The position numbers and the translations under genes are program-made. From JAFLCM01 sp046154665 (GTDB lineage Bacteria; Planctomycetota; Phycisphaerae; Phycisphaerales; UBA1924), in contig JBJXFG010000017.1 of the NCBI GenBank assembly GCA_046154665.1, positions 53,644-117,643 on the forward strand: 64,000 bases of DNA, given 5' to 3'. Below the pieces are notes generated by a model. The model had not been told where the DNA came from. It did not search any database and saw only the letters and a list, made by a program, of their open reading frames with translations. Below are positions 47,196 through 57,768 of the stretch, piece by piece (within the stretch, counting starts at the first letter, position 1; each line of letters starts with the position of its first letter).

Positions 47196-48530
47196 TCACT
47201 CATCCCCCGCCGGAAGCTCCCGGTCGTCCACGCGAGCGATGTCCGCGCCCAGCGCCTTCAGCCGCGTTTCCATCTTCTCGTACCCGCGATCGAGGTGGTA
47301 CACGCGGCGCACGATCGTCCGCCCGCTCGCGGCCAGACCGGCGAGAATGAGTGAAGCGCTTGCCCGCAGATCGCTGGCCATGACGGGAGCTCCGACGAGT
47401 TCACGCACGCCGCTGACGACCACGGTCGGGCCTTGCCGGAAAATCTGGGCACCCATGCGGCTCAGCTCCGCCACGTGCAGGAATCGTTCCTGATAGATGC
47501 GTTCGGTGATCACGCTGTTGCCGTGCGCCAGCGTGAGCAAGGCCATCGTCTGGGCCTGCAAATCCGTTGGGAAACCGGGGTGCGGCTGGGTGGTGACCTG
47601 AGCGGGCCGCAGCACTCGATCCGACGACACCTCGACGGTCATGGCCATGGGGTTCGAGTCGCGTCCTTCCACCGGCTTGATGTGGACGCCGATGGTCTCG
47701 AACACGTCCTGCAGCGCCATCAGCGCGTCCATCGGGACGTTCTCGAGCGTCAGATTCCCGTTGGTGATCGCCGCGGCCATCATGTAGGTGCCCGCCTCGA
47801 TGCGGTCGGCGATCACCTCGTGCGTGGCCCCGTGCAGTTCCTTCACGCCCTCGATGACCACTCGAGGCGTGCCCGCGCCGCGCACATGCGCCCCCATCGC
47901 GTTCAGCAGGTTCGCCAGGTCTACTACCTCGGGCTCGCACGCGGCACACTCGATGATCGTCACCCCCTCGGCGAGCGTCGCGGCGGACATCACGTTGGCC
48001 GTGCCCAGCACCGTCGATCCGAACGGCCCGCCCAGGAACACGCGCGCCCCGCGCAGCCTCCCCGAAACCGGCGCCCGCGCCACGATGTCGCCCTGCTCGA
48101 GAGTGATGTGCGCTCCCAGGGCCCGCAGGCCGCGGAGGTGCAGGTCAACCGGTCGGTCACCGAAGGCGCACCCGCCGGGCATGGAGACTCGAGCCTGACC
48201 GCGCTTGGCCAGCAACGGCCCCAGCACGCAGATGCTCGCCCGCATGGTCCGAACGATGTCGTACGGGGCGTGTACCTTCGAGGGATCGTCGGCACGGAAC
48301 GACACATCGACGCCTGATTCATTGCTGGCGAGTTCACCCTGCGAAACGCCGAGCTCGGCGAGCAAGCGGCGCAGGTTCGCGATGTCCGCGAGCCGGGGCA
48401 CGCCCTTGATATGGACGGGCTGGTCGGTGAGCAGCGTCGCCGCCATCAAAGGGAGGCTTGCGTTCTTCGAGCCGTTCACGCGGAGGCGACCCTTGAGACG
48501 GTTGCCGCCCTGGATGACGAATGCGTCCAT
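47196..48530 (-). CDS. murA: UDP-N-acetylglucosamine 1-carboxyvinyltransferase
   Basis: A 444-residue enzyme of peptidoglycan synthesis that transfers enolpyruvate from PEP to UDP-GlcNAc. The family entry NGSKNASLPLMAA is at 19-31 with Lys22. The catalytic loop PGGCAFGDRPVDLH carries Cys121, the residue targeted by fosfomycin in E. coli. Length and motifs are normal, which supports a peptidoglycan wall in this organism. The gene diverges from the fibro-slime gene. Confidence 0.95.
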   Translation of the reverse strand: MDAFVIQGGNRLKGRLRVNGSKNASLPLMAATLLTDQPVHIKGVPRLADIANLRRLLAELGVSQGELASNESGVDVSFRADDPSKVHAPYDIVRTMRASICVLGPLLAKRGQARVSMPGGCAFGDRPVDLHLRGLRALGAHITLEQGDIVARAPVSGRLRGARVFLGGPFGSTVLGTANVMSAATLAEGVTIIECAACEPEVVDLANLLNAMGAHVRGAGTPRVVIEGVKELHGATHEVIADRIEAGTYMMAAAITNGNLTLENVPMDALMALQDVFETIGVHIKPVEGRDSNPMAMTVEVSSDRVLRPAQVTTQPHPGFPTDLQAQTMALLTLAHGNSVITERIYQERFLHVAELSRMGAQIFRQGPTVVVSGVRELVGAPVMASDLRASASLILAGLAASGRTIVRRVYHLDRGYEKMETRLKALGADIARVDDRELPAGDE

Positions 48531-48918
48531 GCTGTTGATCTCGATCGATCGCTCGCGGGACCGACGGTCCGTGTCCGAGCGTCCGGGAAAAGGTGCGGAA
48601 TTCTAGGTGCGGGCGACTCGTGCCGCCGTCACAGACCTCAACGCCTTTCTCATCGGCACGCCCGGCGCTCCGGCAACGGAAAACAGCCCGCACTCCTTGC
48701 CCCGCCTCGGAGCGTACGGCATGCTTCCCATGACCGTCCGCGCCGGGGAGCCCGGGGGGACGTGGGGCCGTGCCACACGTCGAAAGGTCCGGGGGAGTTC
48801 CCCGGGCGGGCGGAGCAGTGAAAAGACGGCTGCCCCTCGTGGCAAACGCTGTCGGTCTGTCGCCGAGAGCGGGAGGGGGTCGCCCATCGCCCTGTTGGTC
48901 TTTCCGAGGAGTCGTTCG
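48531..48918. other. 388-base divergent intergenic region, no gene
   Basis: This region lies between murA and the fibro-slime gene. It is G- and C-rich with a hairpin GGGGA-GT-TCCCC near 48790-48801 and shows no frame with coding character. I looked for known riboswitch cores and saw none. It presumably holds the promoters and a long leader of the downstream gene. Confidence 0.4.
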
Positions 48919-49857
48919 ATGAACCGCAACCCGAAGCCCATGACCAAGTTCGTTCTCACCGCCGCGGGTCTCGCCACCGCGGCCGCCATCGTCCTCTCCA
49001 GCGGCGGCCAGGCCGTTGGTCGCTCCGGCAGCGACCGCTATTCGAACCTGCCCAGTGAACTCAACCTCATGGGCGTGTGCCGCGACTTCCGCTGGCGCAC
49101 CGAGGACAACGGCCACCCCGACTTCCAGCGCCAGCCCGCGAGCGGGTTCGGCATGTACACCGGCAACCTCGCAATCGAACTCGACCGCGACGGACGCCCC
49201 GTCTTCCAGGGCGGCGGCCGCAAGGTCAGCGCCCAGTGGCGCGACTCGGCCCGGCGCAACATCAACCCCGCCATTTACGACGCCAGCAAGGGCGACACCG
49301 CCGGTTCGTTCACCGGCAACCCCGACCCCGGCGGCATCGCCTCGGCCGAGTCGTTCGCCCAGTGGTACCGCAACGTCCCCGGCGTCAACATGACCAAGGA
49401 AGTGCCCATCACCCTGCGCCGCCAGGAGGGCACCAACATGTACGTCTTCGACGACCGTACCGACCCGCTCTACTCGACCCGCGGCGGCTTCTTCCCCGTC
49501 AACAACGACCTGTTCGGCAACTCGCCCGGCCAGTCGAAGAACTTCGGCTTCACCTTTGAGGTCGCAACCGAGTTCGTCTACAAGCCCAACGAGAACCAGT
49601 CGTTCACCTTCATCGGCGACGACGACGTCTGGGTGTTCATCAACAACAAGCTGGTCATCGACATCGGCGGCGTCCACGGAGCCACCAGCCAGACCGTCCA
49701 GCTCGACCGCCTGGGCGACCTGATGCGGCCCAACGCCCGCAACACGCTCACCCTGTTCTTTGCCGAGCGCCACACCACGCAGTCCAACTGCCGCATCGAG
49801 ACGACCATCAACCTGCGCCCGGCGCAGCTGCCCAACACGGCCAGCATGTACGACTAA
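48919..49857 (+). CDS. fibro-slime domain secreted protein
   Basis: A 312-residue exported protein with a signal peptide (about 1-32) and a fibro-slime domain of PA14-like type. Recognised motifs are ELNLMGVCRDFRW near the start and FIGDDDVWVFINNKLVIDIG with GGVHGA near the end (about 235-260). These domains occur on surface or carbohydrate-associated proteins. No sorting tail is seen. A strong terminator follows. The ATG at 48919 is chosen; the upstream frame to 48607 is the leader. Confidence 0.85.
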   Translation: MNRNPKPMTKFVLTAAGLATAAAIVLSSGGQAVGRSGSDRYSNLPSELNLMGVCRDFRWRTEDNGHPDFQRQPASGFGMYTGNLAIELDRDGRPVFQGGGRKVSAQWRDSARRNINPAIYDASKGDTAGSFTGNPDPGGIASAESFAQWYRNVPGVNMTKEVPITLRRQEGTNMYVFDDRTDPLYSTRGGFFPVNNDLFGNSPGQSKNFGFTFEVATEFVYKPNENQSFTFIGDDDVWVFINNKLVIDIGGVHGATSQTVQLDRLGDLMRPNARNTLTLFFAERHTTQSNCRIETTINLRPAQLPNTASMYD

Positions 49858-49918
49858 GCACTCGGGCTTTCGCCCCCACCTCCGCCTTTCCCTCCTGAGA
49901 CCCAGGGGTACCGCCACA

Positions 49919-49954
49919 CCACGCCCCGCGCCCTGCGCGGGGCGTGGTCCTTTT
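49919..49954 (+). terminator. strong rho-independent terminator
   Basis: A perfect 13-base stem, CCACGCCCCGCGC (49919-49931) and GCGCGGGGCGTGG (49935-49947), with a three-base loop, followed by TCCTTTT. It ends the fibro-slime transcript. A half-copy of the repeat at 62701-62773 lies just downstream (49963-49986). Confidence 0.85.
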
Positions 49955-50029
49955 CGGTCTTAGGTACGTCGGTACTCCGTGCCGACAGGCCCCGCGTGGG
50001 GCGTCCCAGCCAGCACCACACCAAACCCG

Positions 50030-52573
50030 TCAGTTCGGGCACAACCGCCCGAACCGGTTCAGGAAGTACGTCAGGTCCGCCGTGTTGGTCTGCCCGCTGC
50101 AGTTGAAATCGCCGCGCAGATCGCGCCCGAACGAGCCGAGCAGTTGCAGCAGGTCGAACGTGTTCACGATGCCGTCGATGTTGATGTCCGCCGGGCACGG
50201 GTTGCAGTTGGTCTGGGCGCAGGTCGTGCCCGGCCCCGCGAAGAAGATCCCGAACTGGTTGAACAGGCAGTCATTCTCCGTCGTGACGACGCACGAGCAG
50301 CGTGACAGGCAGCACGCCCCGTTGGTCGCCGTCGGCGTGCACTGCAGCGTGCCCGTCCAGCGGTCGCCGCAGCTCACCCCCTCGAAGAACTGGGGCGAGA
50401 CGAACACGTTGTATGTGCCCGGCTCCAGCGTTGCGCTGACGATGATGTCCTGGCACGCGTTGCCGATGGTGCCCGCGTAGGCGAAGTTGTCGGCGCAGTT
50501 ATCGTTCAGGATGAACGCCTGGGCCATGAACTCGGCGCGGACGGTCCAGGTGACGACGGACTGCTGGGTGATCGAGAAACGGAACCAGTCGGTATCGCGG
50601 CCCAGCCCGCCGCTGATGTCGGTGCTGAACACGCCCGACTTCCCGCACACGGTCTGCCCACACGAGATGACGCCCCGCGCCGCGGCGGTGGTGCCGCAGC
50701 CGCCGTTGGTCACGTCTTCATAGAACGTCCCGCAGTTGGGCTCGTTCTCCTGCGTCGCGCCGGGCGGGCAGGTGTACGTGCAGGTGGTCGAGCAATAGGC
50801 CTTGCCGGCGCACGGCGTCGCCTCGGTGGTGGTGATGATCTCGAAGTTGCCCGCAGCGCCCACGCCGCCTGCGACCAACACGGAATAGACCTTGCCCATC
50901 TCGGAACACCAGGAGGTCTCCGAGGCCGCGCCGCACGCGGTGCCCGCGTTATCGTTCGCCGCCACGCAAACCAGCGGCTCGCTGGCGCAGTTGCCGCAAT
51001 AGACGCGCAGGCGTGTGTCGAAGTTCGTCAGTGGGCTGCACAGCGAGACGCTGATGCGTCTGCCGTTGCCGATCACCCGGTACCAAACCCCGGGGCCGCC
51101 CACAGTCGGGCCGCACTCCGGGACGTCCAACGGCTCCTCGGGCGTGCCGAACAGCGTCGACCCCAGCCGCGTGCCGGGAACGAACAACTCGGGCGTGTTC
51201 GCACCACAGTCATCGTTCGTCGGTGGCGGGACCACCGGGCAGTTCGCGGTCGAGCACGCGGTGCCGTCGCCCTGGTACACACCCGCCGACGCGGCGCAGG
51301 CCGAAAAGTTCAACGTCGAGCACGAGCCCGCCGCGAAGCAGCACGCCCCGCTCACCGGCCCGTCGGTGCAGACGCACTCGATGTCCAGCTTGAAAACGCC
51401 GCGGCTTGCGTTGTCGAACGGCACCACCTGAATCAGGTACGTCGCGTTCGCCGCCGTGTTGAAGCACGCCCGCGAGTGGCGCAGCGTCGGCCCGCAGCCG
51501 GCGTCGTCCGAGCACGCGATCTGCGTCCGCTGCCCGCAGTTGGCCCCCTGCAGGAACACCACGATCACCGAGTCCTTCGCGTCCGGATCGATCGTCGACG
51601 TGTCGCACGTCGTCACCGCCAACCGCCCGCCGGTGCCGATGATCCGGTACCACACCGACCCCGTCAGCGAACCCTGGGCGCATCCGGGCGTGGCCTCGCC
51701 CGCTTCGAACGTCGCGTTGCGCGTGTCCGCAAACACGGTCGCGTTGCACGTGATCAGGTCGGCGTTCGCGCAGTTGTCGTTCGTCGGCGGGGCGCAGATC
51801 CCCGGGAAGCAGAAGTTGCTCTGCCCCTGGTACCGCCCGCCCTGCGCCACGCACGGGCCCGGGCCAAACGTCTCGACACACAGCCCGTCGGGGAAGCAGC
51901 ACCCGCCCTGCGGGCACGTCGTCGTACACGTCAGTTGCAGCGAATATTTCCCCCCGCATGAGACGTTCGCTTGGTTGAAATCCGGCGCCACAAACACCCA
52001 CCACGTCCCCGGCCCCAGGCACGCCGAGACCTCGACGCTCTGGTTCGGCTGCACCAGACCGAAGGGGCTCACGCCGGTCGCGAGGTTGCAGTTCGCCGAG
52101 CCGTTGGTGCCCGAGACGAACCCGACGATGCCGCGGAACTCGGCGGAGAAGTTCAGGGTGACATAGCGCGTACTGCCCAGGCTGAACTGGTACCAATCGG
52201 TATCGCGTCCCACGCCATCAAACCGGGTGGTGCCGCAGATCTTGGCACCGCAGATGATGGTCGAGAAGGGCTGCAGGAGCGAGTTGCACCCGCTGTTGAA
52301 GTTGTCTTCGGGGAAGCCGCAGGCGGGTTCGCCTTCCGGCACCGAGCCCGTCGGGCAGGTGATGGCACGCACGCCGCCGTCTTCCGCATCGCCTTCGGTG
52401 CGGGGCTCATGGTTGAATCCGGCCAGCGCGTCGGCGACCGCCGCGAACGCGGGATTGACAACCCCGAGATCAACGTGCTTGTCGTGGCGCACCTCGCCCG
52501 TGCCGCCCAACGCAGCCATCGGCGTCAGCAGAACCAACGCCACCCACGCCTGTATGGTCTTCAAGGTCTTCAT
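50030..52573 (-). CDS. large modular secreted protein with C-terminal dockerin-like repeats
   Basis: An 847-residue exported, cysteine-rich protein with a signal peptide (about 1-23). Modules appear in mirror order. Module A is a beta-sandwich with GRDTDWYQFSLG; a short cysteine module GGCCFPDGLC...YQG follows; then module B with NDNCANADLITC and SVWYRIIGTGGRL. A second cysteine module, a second B (VWYRVIGNGRRIS) and a second A (GRDTDWFRFSI) follow. The C-terminus has two dockerin-like calcium loops, ADINIDGIVNTFDLLQLL and GDFNCSGQTNTADLTYFL. This style is common in Phycisphaerae. The partner and substrate are unknown; no cohesin was seen in the window. Confidence 0.8.
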   Translation of the reverse strand: MKTLKTIQAWVALVLLTPMAALGGTGEVRHDKHVDLGVVNPAFAAVADALAGFNHEPRTEGDAEDGGVRAITCPTGSVPEGEPACGFPEDNFNSGCNSLLQPFSTIICGAKICGTTRFDGVGRDTDWYQFSLGSTRYVTLNFSAEFRGIVGFVSGTNGSANCNLATGVSPFGLVQPNQSVEVSACLGPGTWWVFVAPDFNQANVSCGGKYSLQLTCTTTCPQGGCCFPDGLCVETFGPGPCVAQGGRYQGQSNFCFPGICAPPTNDNCANADLITCNATVFADTRNATFEAGEATPGCAQGSLTGSVWYRIIGTGGRLAVTTCDTSTIDPDAKDSVIVVFLQGANCGQRTQIACSDDAGCGPTLRHSRACFNTAANATYLIQVVPFDNASRGVFKLDIECVCTDGPVSGACCFAAGSCSTLNFSACAASAGVYQGDGTACSTANCPVVPPPTNDDCGANTPELFVPGTRLGSTLFGTPEEPLDVPECGPTVGGPGVWYRVIGNGRRISVSLCSPLTNFDTRLRVYCGNCASEPLVCVAANDNAGTACGAASETSWCSEMGKVYSVLVAGGVGAAGNFEIITTTEATPCAGKAYCSTTCTYTCPPGATQENEPNCGTFYEDVTNGGCGTTAAARGVISCGQTVCGKSGVFSTDISGGLGRDTDWFRFSITQQSVVTWTVRAEFMAQAFILNDNCADNFAYAGTIGNACQDIIVSATLEPGTYNVFVSPQFFEGVSCGDRWTGTLQCTPTATNGACCLSRCSCVVTTENDCLFNQFGIFFAGPGTTCAQTNCNPCPADINIDGIVNTFDLLQLLGSFGRDLRGDFNCSGQTNTADLTYFLNRFGRLCPN

Positions 52574-52735
52574 CTCTTTTCTGTTGCAGTTCCCTCACAC
52601 AGTACGCTCCTCCGTCGTGGCAGTTCCCGGCTCCCTTCCCGCCTATCGGACTTGCGCGGGCTTGCCTCGATTCGGTCGGCCGATTTCCCGCATGACGCGC
52701 GGCAAGTTCGGACTTTGATCGGTTGACTTCCGCGC

Positions 52736-52764
52736 TTGGACGGGGCACCGCTTTCGGCTATTCT
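52736..52764 (+). promoter_or_regulatory. weak candidate promoter of the RRM gene
   Basis: TTGGAC at 52736-52741 and TATTCT at 52759-52764 with a 17-base spacer, about 110 bases before the RRM start. Matches to consensus are moderate (3 and 4 of 6). The rest of the 304-base divergent gap shows nothing recognisable. Confidence 0.3.
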
Positions 52765-52877
52765 CCCGGCTGGGTGCGGCCACGCCGCGCCAGTGTCTGG
52801 ACGGACGAGCATCGAGCCCGAGCCGCTTCGCCGATCCCTGGACCGTTTCACGCTTGGGCTTGATGGAATCGCGTCTC

Positions 52878-53316
52878 ATGAAGATCTATGTCGGAAACCT
52901 GCCTTACTCAACGACCGATGCGTCGATGCGCGATCTATTCGCTCAGCACGGCACCGTCACCGGCTCGAGCGTGGTGATGGACCGCGAGACCGGCCGCTCG
53001 CGCGGCTTCGGCTTCATCGAGATGGCCAGTGACGAGGAGGGCCAGGCCGCCATCAACGCCCTCAACGGATTCAACTTCGACGGCCGGGCCCTCACCGTCA
53101 ACGAAGCACGACCGAAGGAGCCCCGCTCCTTCGGGGGCGGCGGCGGTGGTGGTGGTGGCTATGGCGGAGGCGGTGGTGGTCGCGGCGGCTACGGCGGCGG
53201 CGGCGGCGGGGGGGGGTGGGGGCGGCCGCGGCGGCTATGGCGGCGGCGGCGGTGGTGGTGGAGGCGGCGGTCGCGGCGGACGCGATCGCGGCGACCGCTC
53301 CGAACGCTGGCAATAA
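52878..53316 (+). CDS. RRM RNA-binding protein with glycine-rich tail, frameshifted
   Basis: A cold-inducible-type RNA-binding protein. A single RRM with RNP2 (IYVGNLPYS) and RNP1 (SRGFGFIEM) occupies residues 2-80, followed by a Gly-Tyr-Arg tail. The expected end, GRGGRDRGDRSERWQ with stop at 53314-53316, lies in the +1 frame relative to the RRM. The switch occurs in a run of nine G at 53208-53216. Without it the original frame runs on to 53513 with an Arg-Trp-rich tail (GRPRRLWRRRRWWW). One base is extra, so about 145 residues were probably intended. This may be a sequencing error, real loss or slippage. The ATG is at 52878. Confidence 0.8.
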
Positions 53317-53339
53317 CCACACCTCGCATCAGAAACGAC

Positions 53340-53365
53340 AGGGCCGGATTCCCCGGCCCTTTTTC
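53340..53365 (+). terminator. rho-independent terminator of the RRM gene
   Basis: AGGGCCGG pairs with CCGGCCCT around a five-base loop, followed by TTTTT. It lies 24 bases after the intended stop at 53316, inside the frameshifted read-through frame, which supports 53316 as the real gene end. Confidence 0.85.
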
Positions 53366-53491
53366 ATTCCCGCGGCCCCCGGTCATTCTGCCGATTCGCA
53401 TCATCCGCCACGCTCGTTCGTTCGAACCGCAGAGGCCCACGCCATCGTACCGCACCACTCGCCCCTTCCCATGCAGCATCACGCACCTCGC

Positions 53492-55135
53492 ATGCCCATC
53501 TCCCGCCGATTGACGCTCGCCGCCGCGCTGGCGCTGGGTGTTCTTGCGGCCGCCGCGGCGCAGACCGAGTTCCCGCGCAATCCCCACGCCCCGCCGCCGC
53601 CCGATCCGATCCTGCTCGAGCATCCCATCGAAGGCCCGAGGCCGCCGCAGGCCGCGCCGTCGCCCGGCACCGACAAGGCCCCCGAGCTCACCCGTCTCGA
53701 TCTCGCGCTCGCATTCATCCGCTTCGAGCGTGCCTTCGTCGACGCCCGACCCGCGGGCGAAGACCTCGCACTGGCCAACCGCAACTTTGACACGGCCACC
53801 TTCGCGTTCTTCCGCGGCGGGCGCGACCGTTCACTCAAGGAGCTCGACGACGGAACGCTCAGGCTCATGGGTCGTGAAGGCGACGGCGCTGCTCGCCGCG
53901 CCGCGACGCTGCACGTTCGCGTGGAGCCTCCGGTGTGGACGTACTTCAGCGATCCGGCACCGAGCATCGTCGTCCGCACCGCGCGCGTGAACGGTGCCGC
54001 CGGCACCGTGCTGCAGCCCGCCGCGCCGGACAGCACCGATACTTCACTGGCGATCCGCCTCGACCCCGCCGAGTTGAGCGGACTCGGCGCGGGCGGTGGC
54101 GTGCAGATCAACATCCCCGACGACGCCGGCGCTGACGACAAGCCCACCCGTCTCGACCTCGCACCGTTCATCAAGTCACTCAAGCCCGGTCGCTACTCGG
54201 TTTCGATCGTGGGCAAGGACGGCTTCCGATGGGCGGCCGGCTGGTGGACCGTGGTGACCGCGCCGCGCGACGGCGTGCGCGCCGCGCTCGCCGATCGCTT
54301 CGACACGTTTGAGCGCGCCCAGTCGCAGCCGTTGGCTCCGGAGGTGAAGGACCGTCTTGAAGTGCTTCGCGCCCGGCTGGCCTTGCTGCGCGACACGCCT
54401 TCGTCGCAATCCGTTTCCGGCTTCCTCATCGACGTGAACCGTCTCGAGGACGAACTGCTCGCCGACGCGGTCGCGCTGCAAGAGGGCACGGAGCCGCTCA
54501 AGACGCGTGAAGGGCTGGTTTTCGGCCCGTTCCGCTCCGCGGGAGTGACCGTCCCGATGTGGACCTTCGTGCCGCAGCGCCTCGTTGAGGAGAACAATCC
54601 CGCTCCGCTGCTCATCGCGCTGCACGGTGCCGGCGCGGAAGAATCGATGTTCATGGCGGGTTACGGCAACGGCGTCATCCGCGACATCGCCGAGCGCCAC
54701 GGCGTCATCGTCGCCTCGCCGCTGGCCTACGCCTTCACCACCAACCCGGCCATCCTCGACGATCTCATCAAGGCCGTGCGCTCCCGCTACGCCGTCGACG
54801 AGCGGCGAATCTATCTCGTGGGCCATTCGATGGGCGGGATCGCGGCGTCAGGCCTGGCGCAGGTCCGCGCGGGCACCATCGCCGCCGCCGCGGCGATCGC
54901 CGGGCTGCGCCCGTTCCGAGGAGCAGAGCCCTGCGCTCCGGTGCTTGCCTACGGCGCGGAACTCGACCGCATTATCCCCGCCGCTCGCGTCGCCCGTTTG
55001 GCCGAGGAGGCGCGGGCCGCAGGCCTGCCCGTCGAACTGCGCGAAGCCAAGCAGCAAGGCCACACGCTCGTGGTCGGCGCGGTGCTCGAGGAGTGCGTCG
55101 AGTGGTTGCTGCAGCATCGCCGCCCTGAGCCCTGA
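53492..55135 (+). CDS. secreted alpha/beta-hydrolase (esterase/PHB depolymerase-like)
   Basis: A 547-residue exported protein. The signal peptide (about 1-24) is followed by a region of about 330 residues of unknown fold with helical segments. An alpha/beta-hydrolase domain then has the nucleophile elbow YLVGHSMGGIAASG (about 440-453), LIALHGAGAEESMF for the oxyanion region, and a late histidine in QQGHTLVVG. The catalytic serine is in GHSMGG. The substrate is unknown; poly-esters, cell-wall esters or short esters are all possible. An ATG at 53471 is an alternative start. Confidence 0.78.
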   Translation: MPISRRLTLAAALALGVLAAAAAQTEFPRNPHAPPPPDPILLEHPIEGPRPPQAAPSPGTDKAPELTRLDLALAFIRFERAFVDARPAGEDLALANRNFDTATFAFFRGGRDRSLKELDDGTLRLMGREGDGAARRAATLHVRVEPPVWTYFSDPAPSIVVRTARVNGAAGTVLQPAAPDSTDTSLAIRLDPAELSGLGAGGGVQINIPDDAGADDKPTRLDLAPFIKSLKPGRYSVSIVGKDGFRWAAGWWTVVTAPRDGVRAALADRFDTFERAQSQPLAPEVKDRLEVLRARLALLRDTPSSQSVSGFLIDVNRLEDELLADAVALQEGTEPLKTREGLVFGPFRSAGVTVPMWTFVPQRLVEENNPAPLLIALHGAGAEESMFMAGYGNGVIRDIAERHGVIVASPLAYAFTTNPAILDDLIKAVRSRYAVDERRIYLVGHSMGGIAASGLAQVRAGTIAAAAAIAGLRPFRGAEPCAPVLAYGAELDRIIPAARVARLAEEARAAGLPVELREAKQQGHTLVVGAVLEECVEWLLQHRRPEP

Positions 55136-55164
55136 GCCCTGAGCCGAGAGCCGTGGGCCGTAGA

Positions 55165-55198
55165 TCCGACCTTCCGAACGAGCGTATCGAAGGTCGGA
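55165..55198. repeat. small palindrome after the esterase gene
   Basis: TCCGACCTTC at 55165-55174 and GAAGGTCGGA at 55189-55198 form a perfect 10-base inverted repeat. It follows tandem GAGCCCT units at 55133-55150. Confidence 0.6.
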
Positions 55199-55217
55199 AG
55201 CTCGTAGACTCCCGCGC

Positions 55218-56487
55218 ATGAGCGAACACGATGTCATCATTATCGGCGCCGGCCTCGCGGGCCTGTGCTGTGCCCGCGTGCTCGCGAAGCAACAGCGCGG
55301 CGTGCTGGTGCTCGAAGCCGCCGACGTCGCGGGTGGCCGCGTCCGCACCGATGTCGTCGACGGGTTCCGGCTCGACCGCGGCTTTCAGGTGCTGCTCACG
55401 TCCTACCCCGAAGCCCGCGAGGTGCTCGACTTCAAAGCCCTGCGACTGCACGAGTTCTACCCCGGCGCGATGGTGCGGTGCGCGGGTAAGTTCCACAAAG
55501 TCGCCGATCCGCGCCGCAAGCCGCTCGACGCCGCCAAGGGGTTTCTTTCGCCCGTCGCCACTCTTGCCGACAAGGCCCGGCTGGCGGTGTTCGAGCAGCG
55601 CCTCAGGCTCGGCGGCGACGACGCCTGCTGGTCGCGCCCCGAGAAGCCCGCGCTCGACCTGCTCCGCGACGCCGGGTTCGCCCCGCTCACCATCGACCGT
55701 TTTTTCCGCCCCTTCTTCGGCGGCGTGTTCCTCGACCGCGAGCTCGATGTGAGCAGCCGCATGTTCGAGTTCCTCTTTCGCCTGTTCGGCCAGGGCCGCG
55801 CGGCACTGCCGGAGCAGGGCATGGGCGCGATCCCGGCGCAGCTCGCCGCCGCGCTCCCCGCGGGTTCCATCCGATTGAACGCGACGGTGAAGTCTTGTGA
55901 CGCGACATCCGTCACGCTCGACACCGGCGAGAAGCTCTCGGCCCGCGCCGTCGTGATCGCCACCGATGCCGACGCCGCCCGAACCCTGCTGCCCGGCGCA
56001 CCGAGCCGCCCATCCAAGTGGCGGGCCACCTCAACGCTGTGGTACTCGTGCGGCACGCCGCCGGTGAACGAGCCCATTCTCTTTCTCAACGGCGAAGACG
56101 CTGGCACCGAAGATGGCCCTGTTAACAGCGTCGCGATGTCAAGCGTCGTGTGCCCGGCCTATGCGCCCGCGGGAGCGCACCTGATGAGTGTGAGCGTGAT
56201 CGATCAGGCCGCCGCCGCGTGGCCGACCGCGAAGCTCGATGCCGCCTGCCGCGCGCATCTCGCCGCATGGTTCGGCCCGTCGGTTTCGTCGTGGCGGCTG
56301 CTTCGTCACCACTTCATCCCGCACGCGCTGCCGCAGCACCGCCCCGGCGATCTCGAACCGGCGCGACGACCCGTCGAGACGGCCTCGGGCGTCTTCATCT
56401 GCGGCGACCACGTCGACAACGCCTCGATCAACGGCGCGATGGAAAGCGGACGGCGCGCCGCCGACGCCGTGCTCGAAAACCTCGGCG

Positions 56488-56498
<11 letters not shown>
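55218..56498 (+). CDS. NAD(P)/FAD-dependent amine oxidase-like oxidoreductase
   Basis: A 426-residue flavoprotein of the phytoene desaturase/amine oxidase superfamily. It starts with the FAD motif VIIIGAGLAGLCCA, and has GGRVRTDVVDGFRLDRGFQV after it and a C-terminal FAD block GVFICGDHVDNASINGAMES. It is shorter than the two CrtI-like enzymes at 25923 and 29500 and belongs to another branch; the substrate cannot be told. The 3' end overlaps the convergent ABC ATPase gene by 11 bases. Confidence 0.85.
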
Positions 56499-57636
<1,138 letters not shown>

Positions 57637-57649
57637 GGGTGGGGAAGGC

Positions 57650-57762
57650 ACTGGGGACTGGGCATCGGGCATCAGGAAGGCAGCACGCTCATTCTCGCGG
57701 CGAAGTTGGAGGCTGAACCCTAGTGCCCAGTGCCCAATGCCCAGTGCCTAGTGCCCAGTGCC
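57650..57762. repeat. GGGCACTGGGCA-type repeats, inverted pair
   Basis: Short tandem units such as GGCACTGGGGACTGGGCATC (57650s-57670s) are mirrored by AGTGCCCAGTGCCCAATGCC-type units at 57722-57762. A related block is at 19060-19090 after fabF. The region separates the ATPase from the permease gene. Confidence 0.55.
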
Positions 57763-57768
57763 TCCGCA

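Noticed and set aside
48531..48918. Possible riboswitch leader upstream of the fibro-slime gene
   Set aside because: I could not match it to cobalamin, TPP, SAM, glycine, fluoride or c-di-GMP core motifs; only a simple hairpin is clear.
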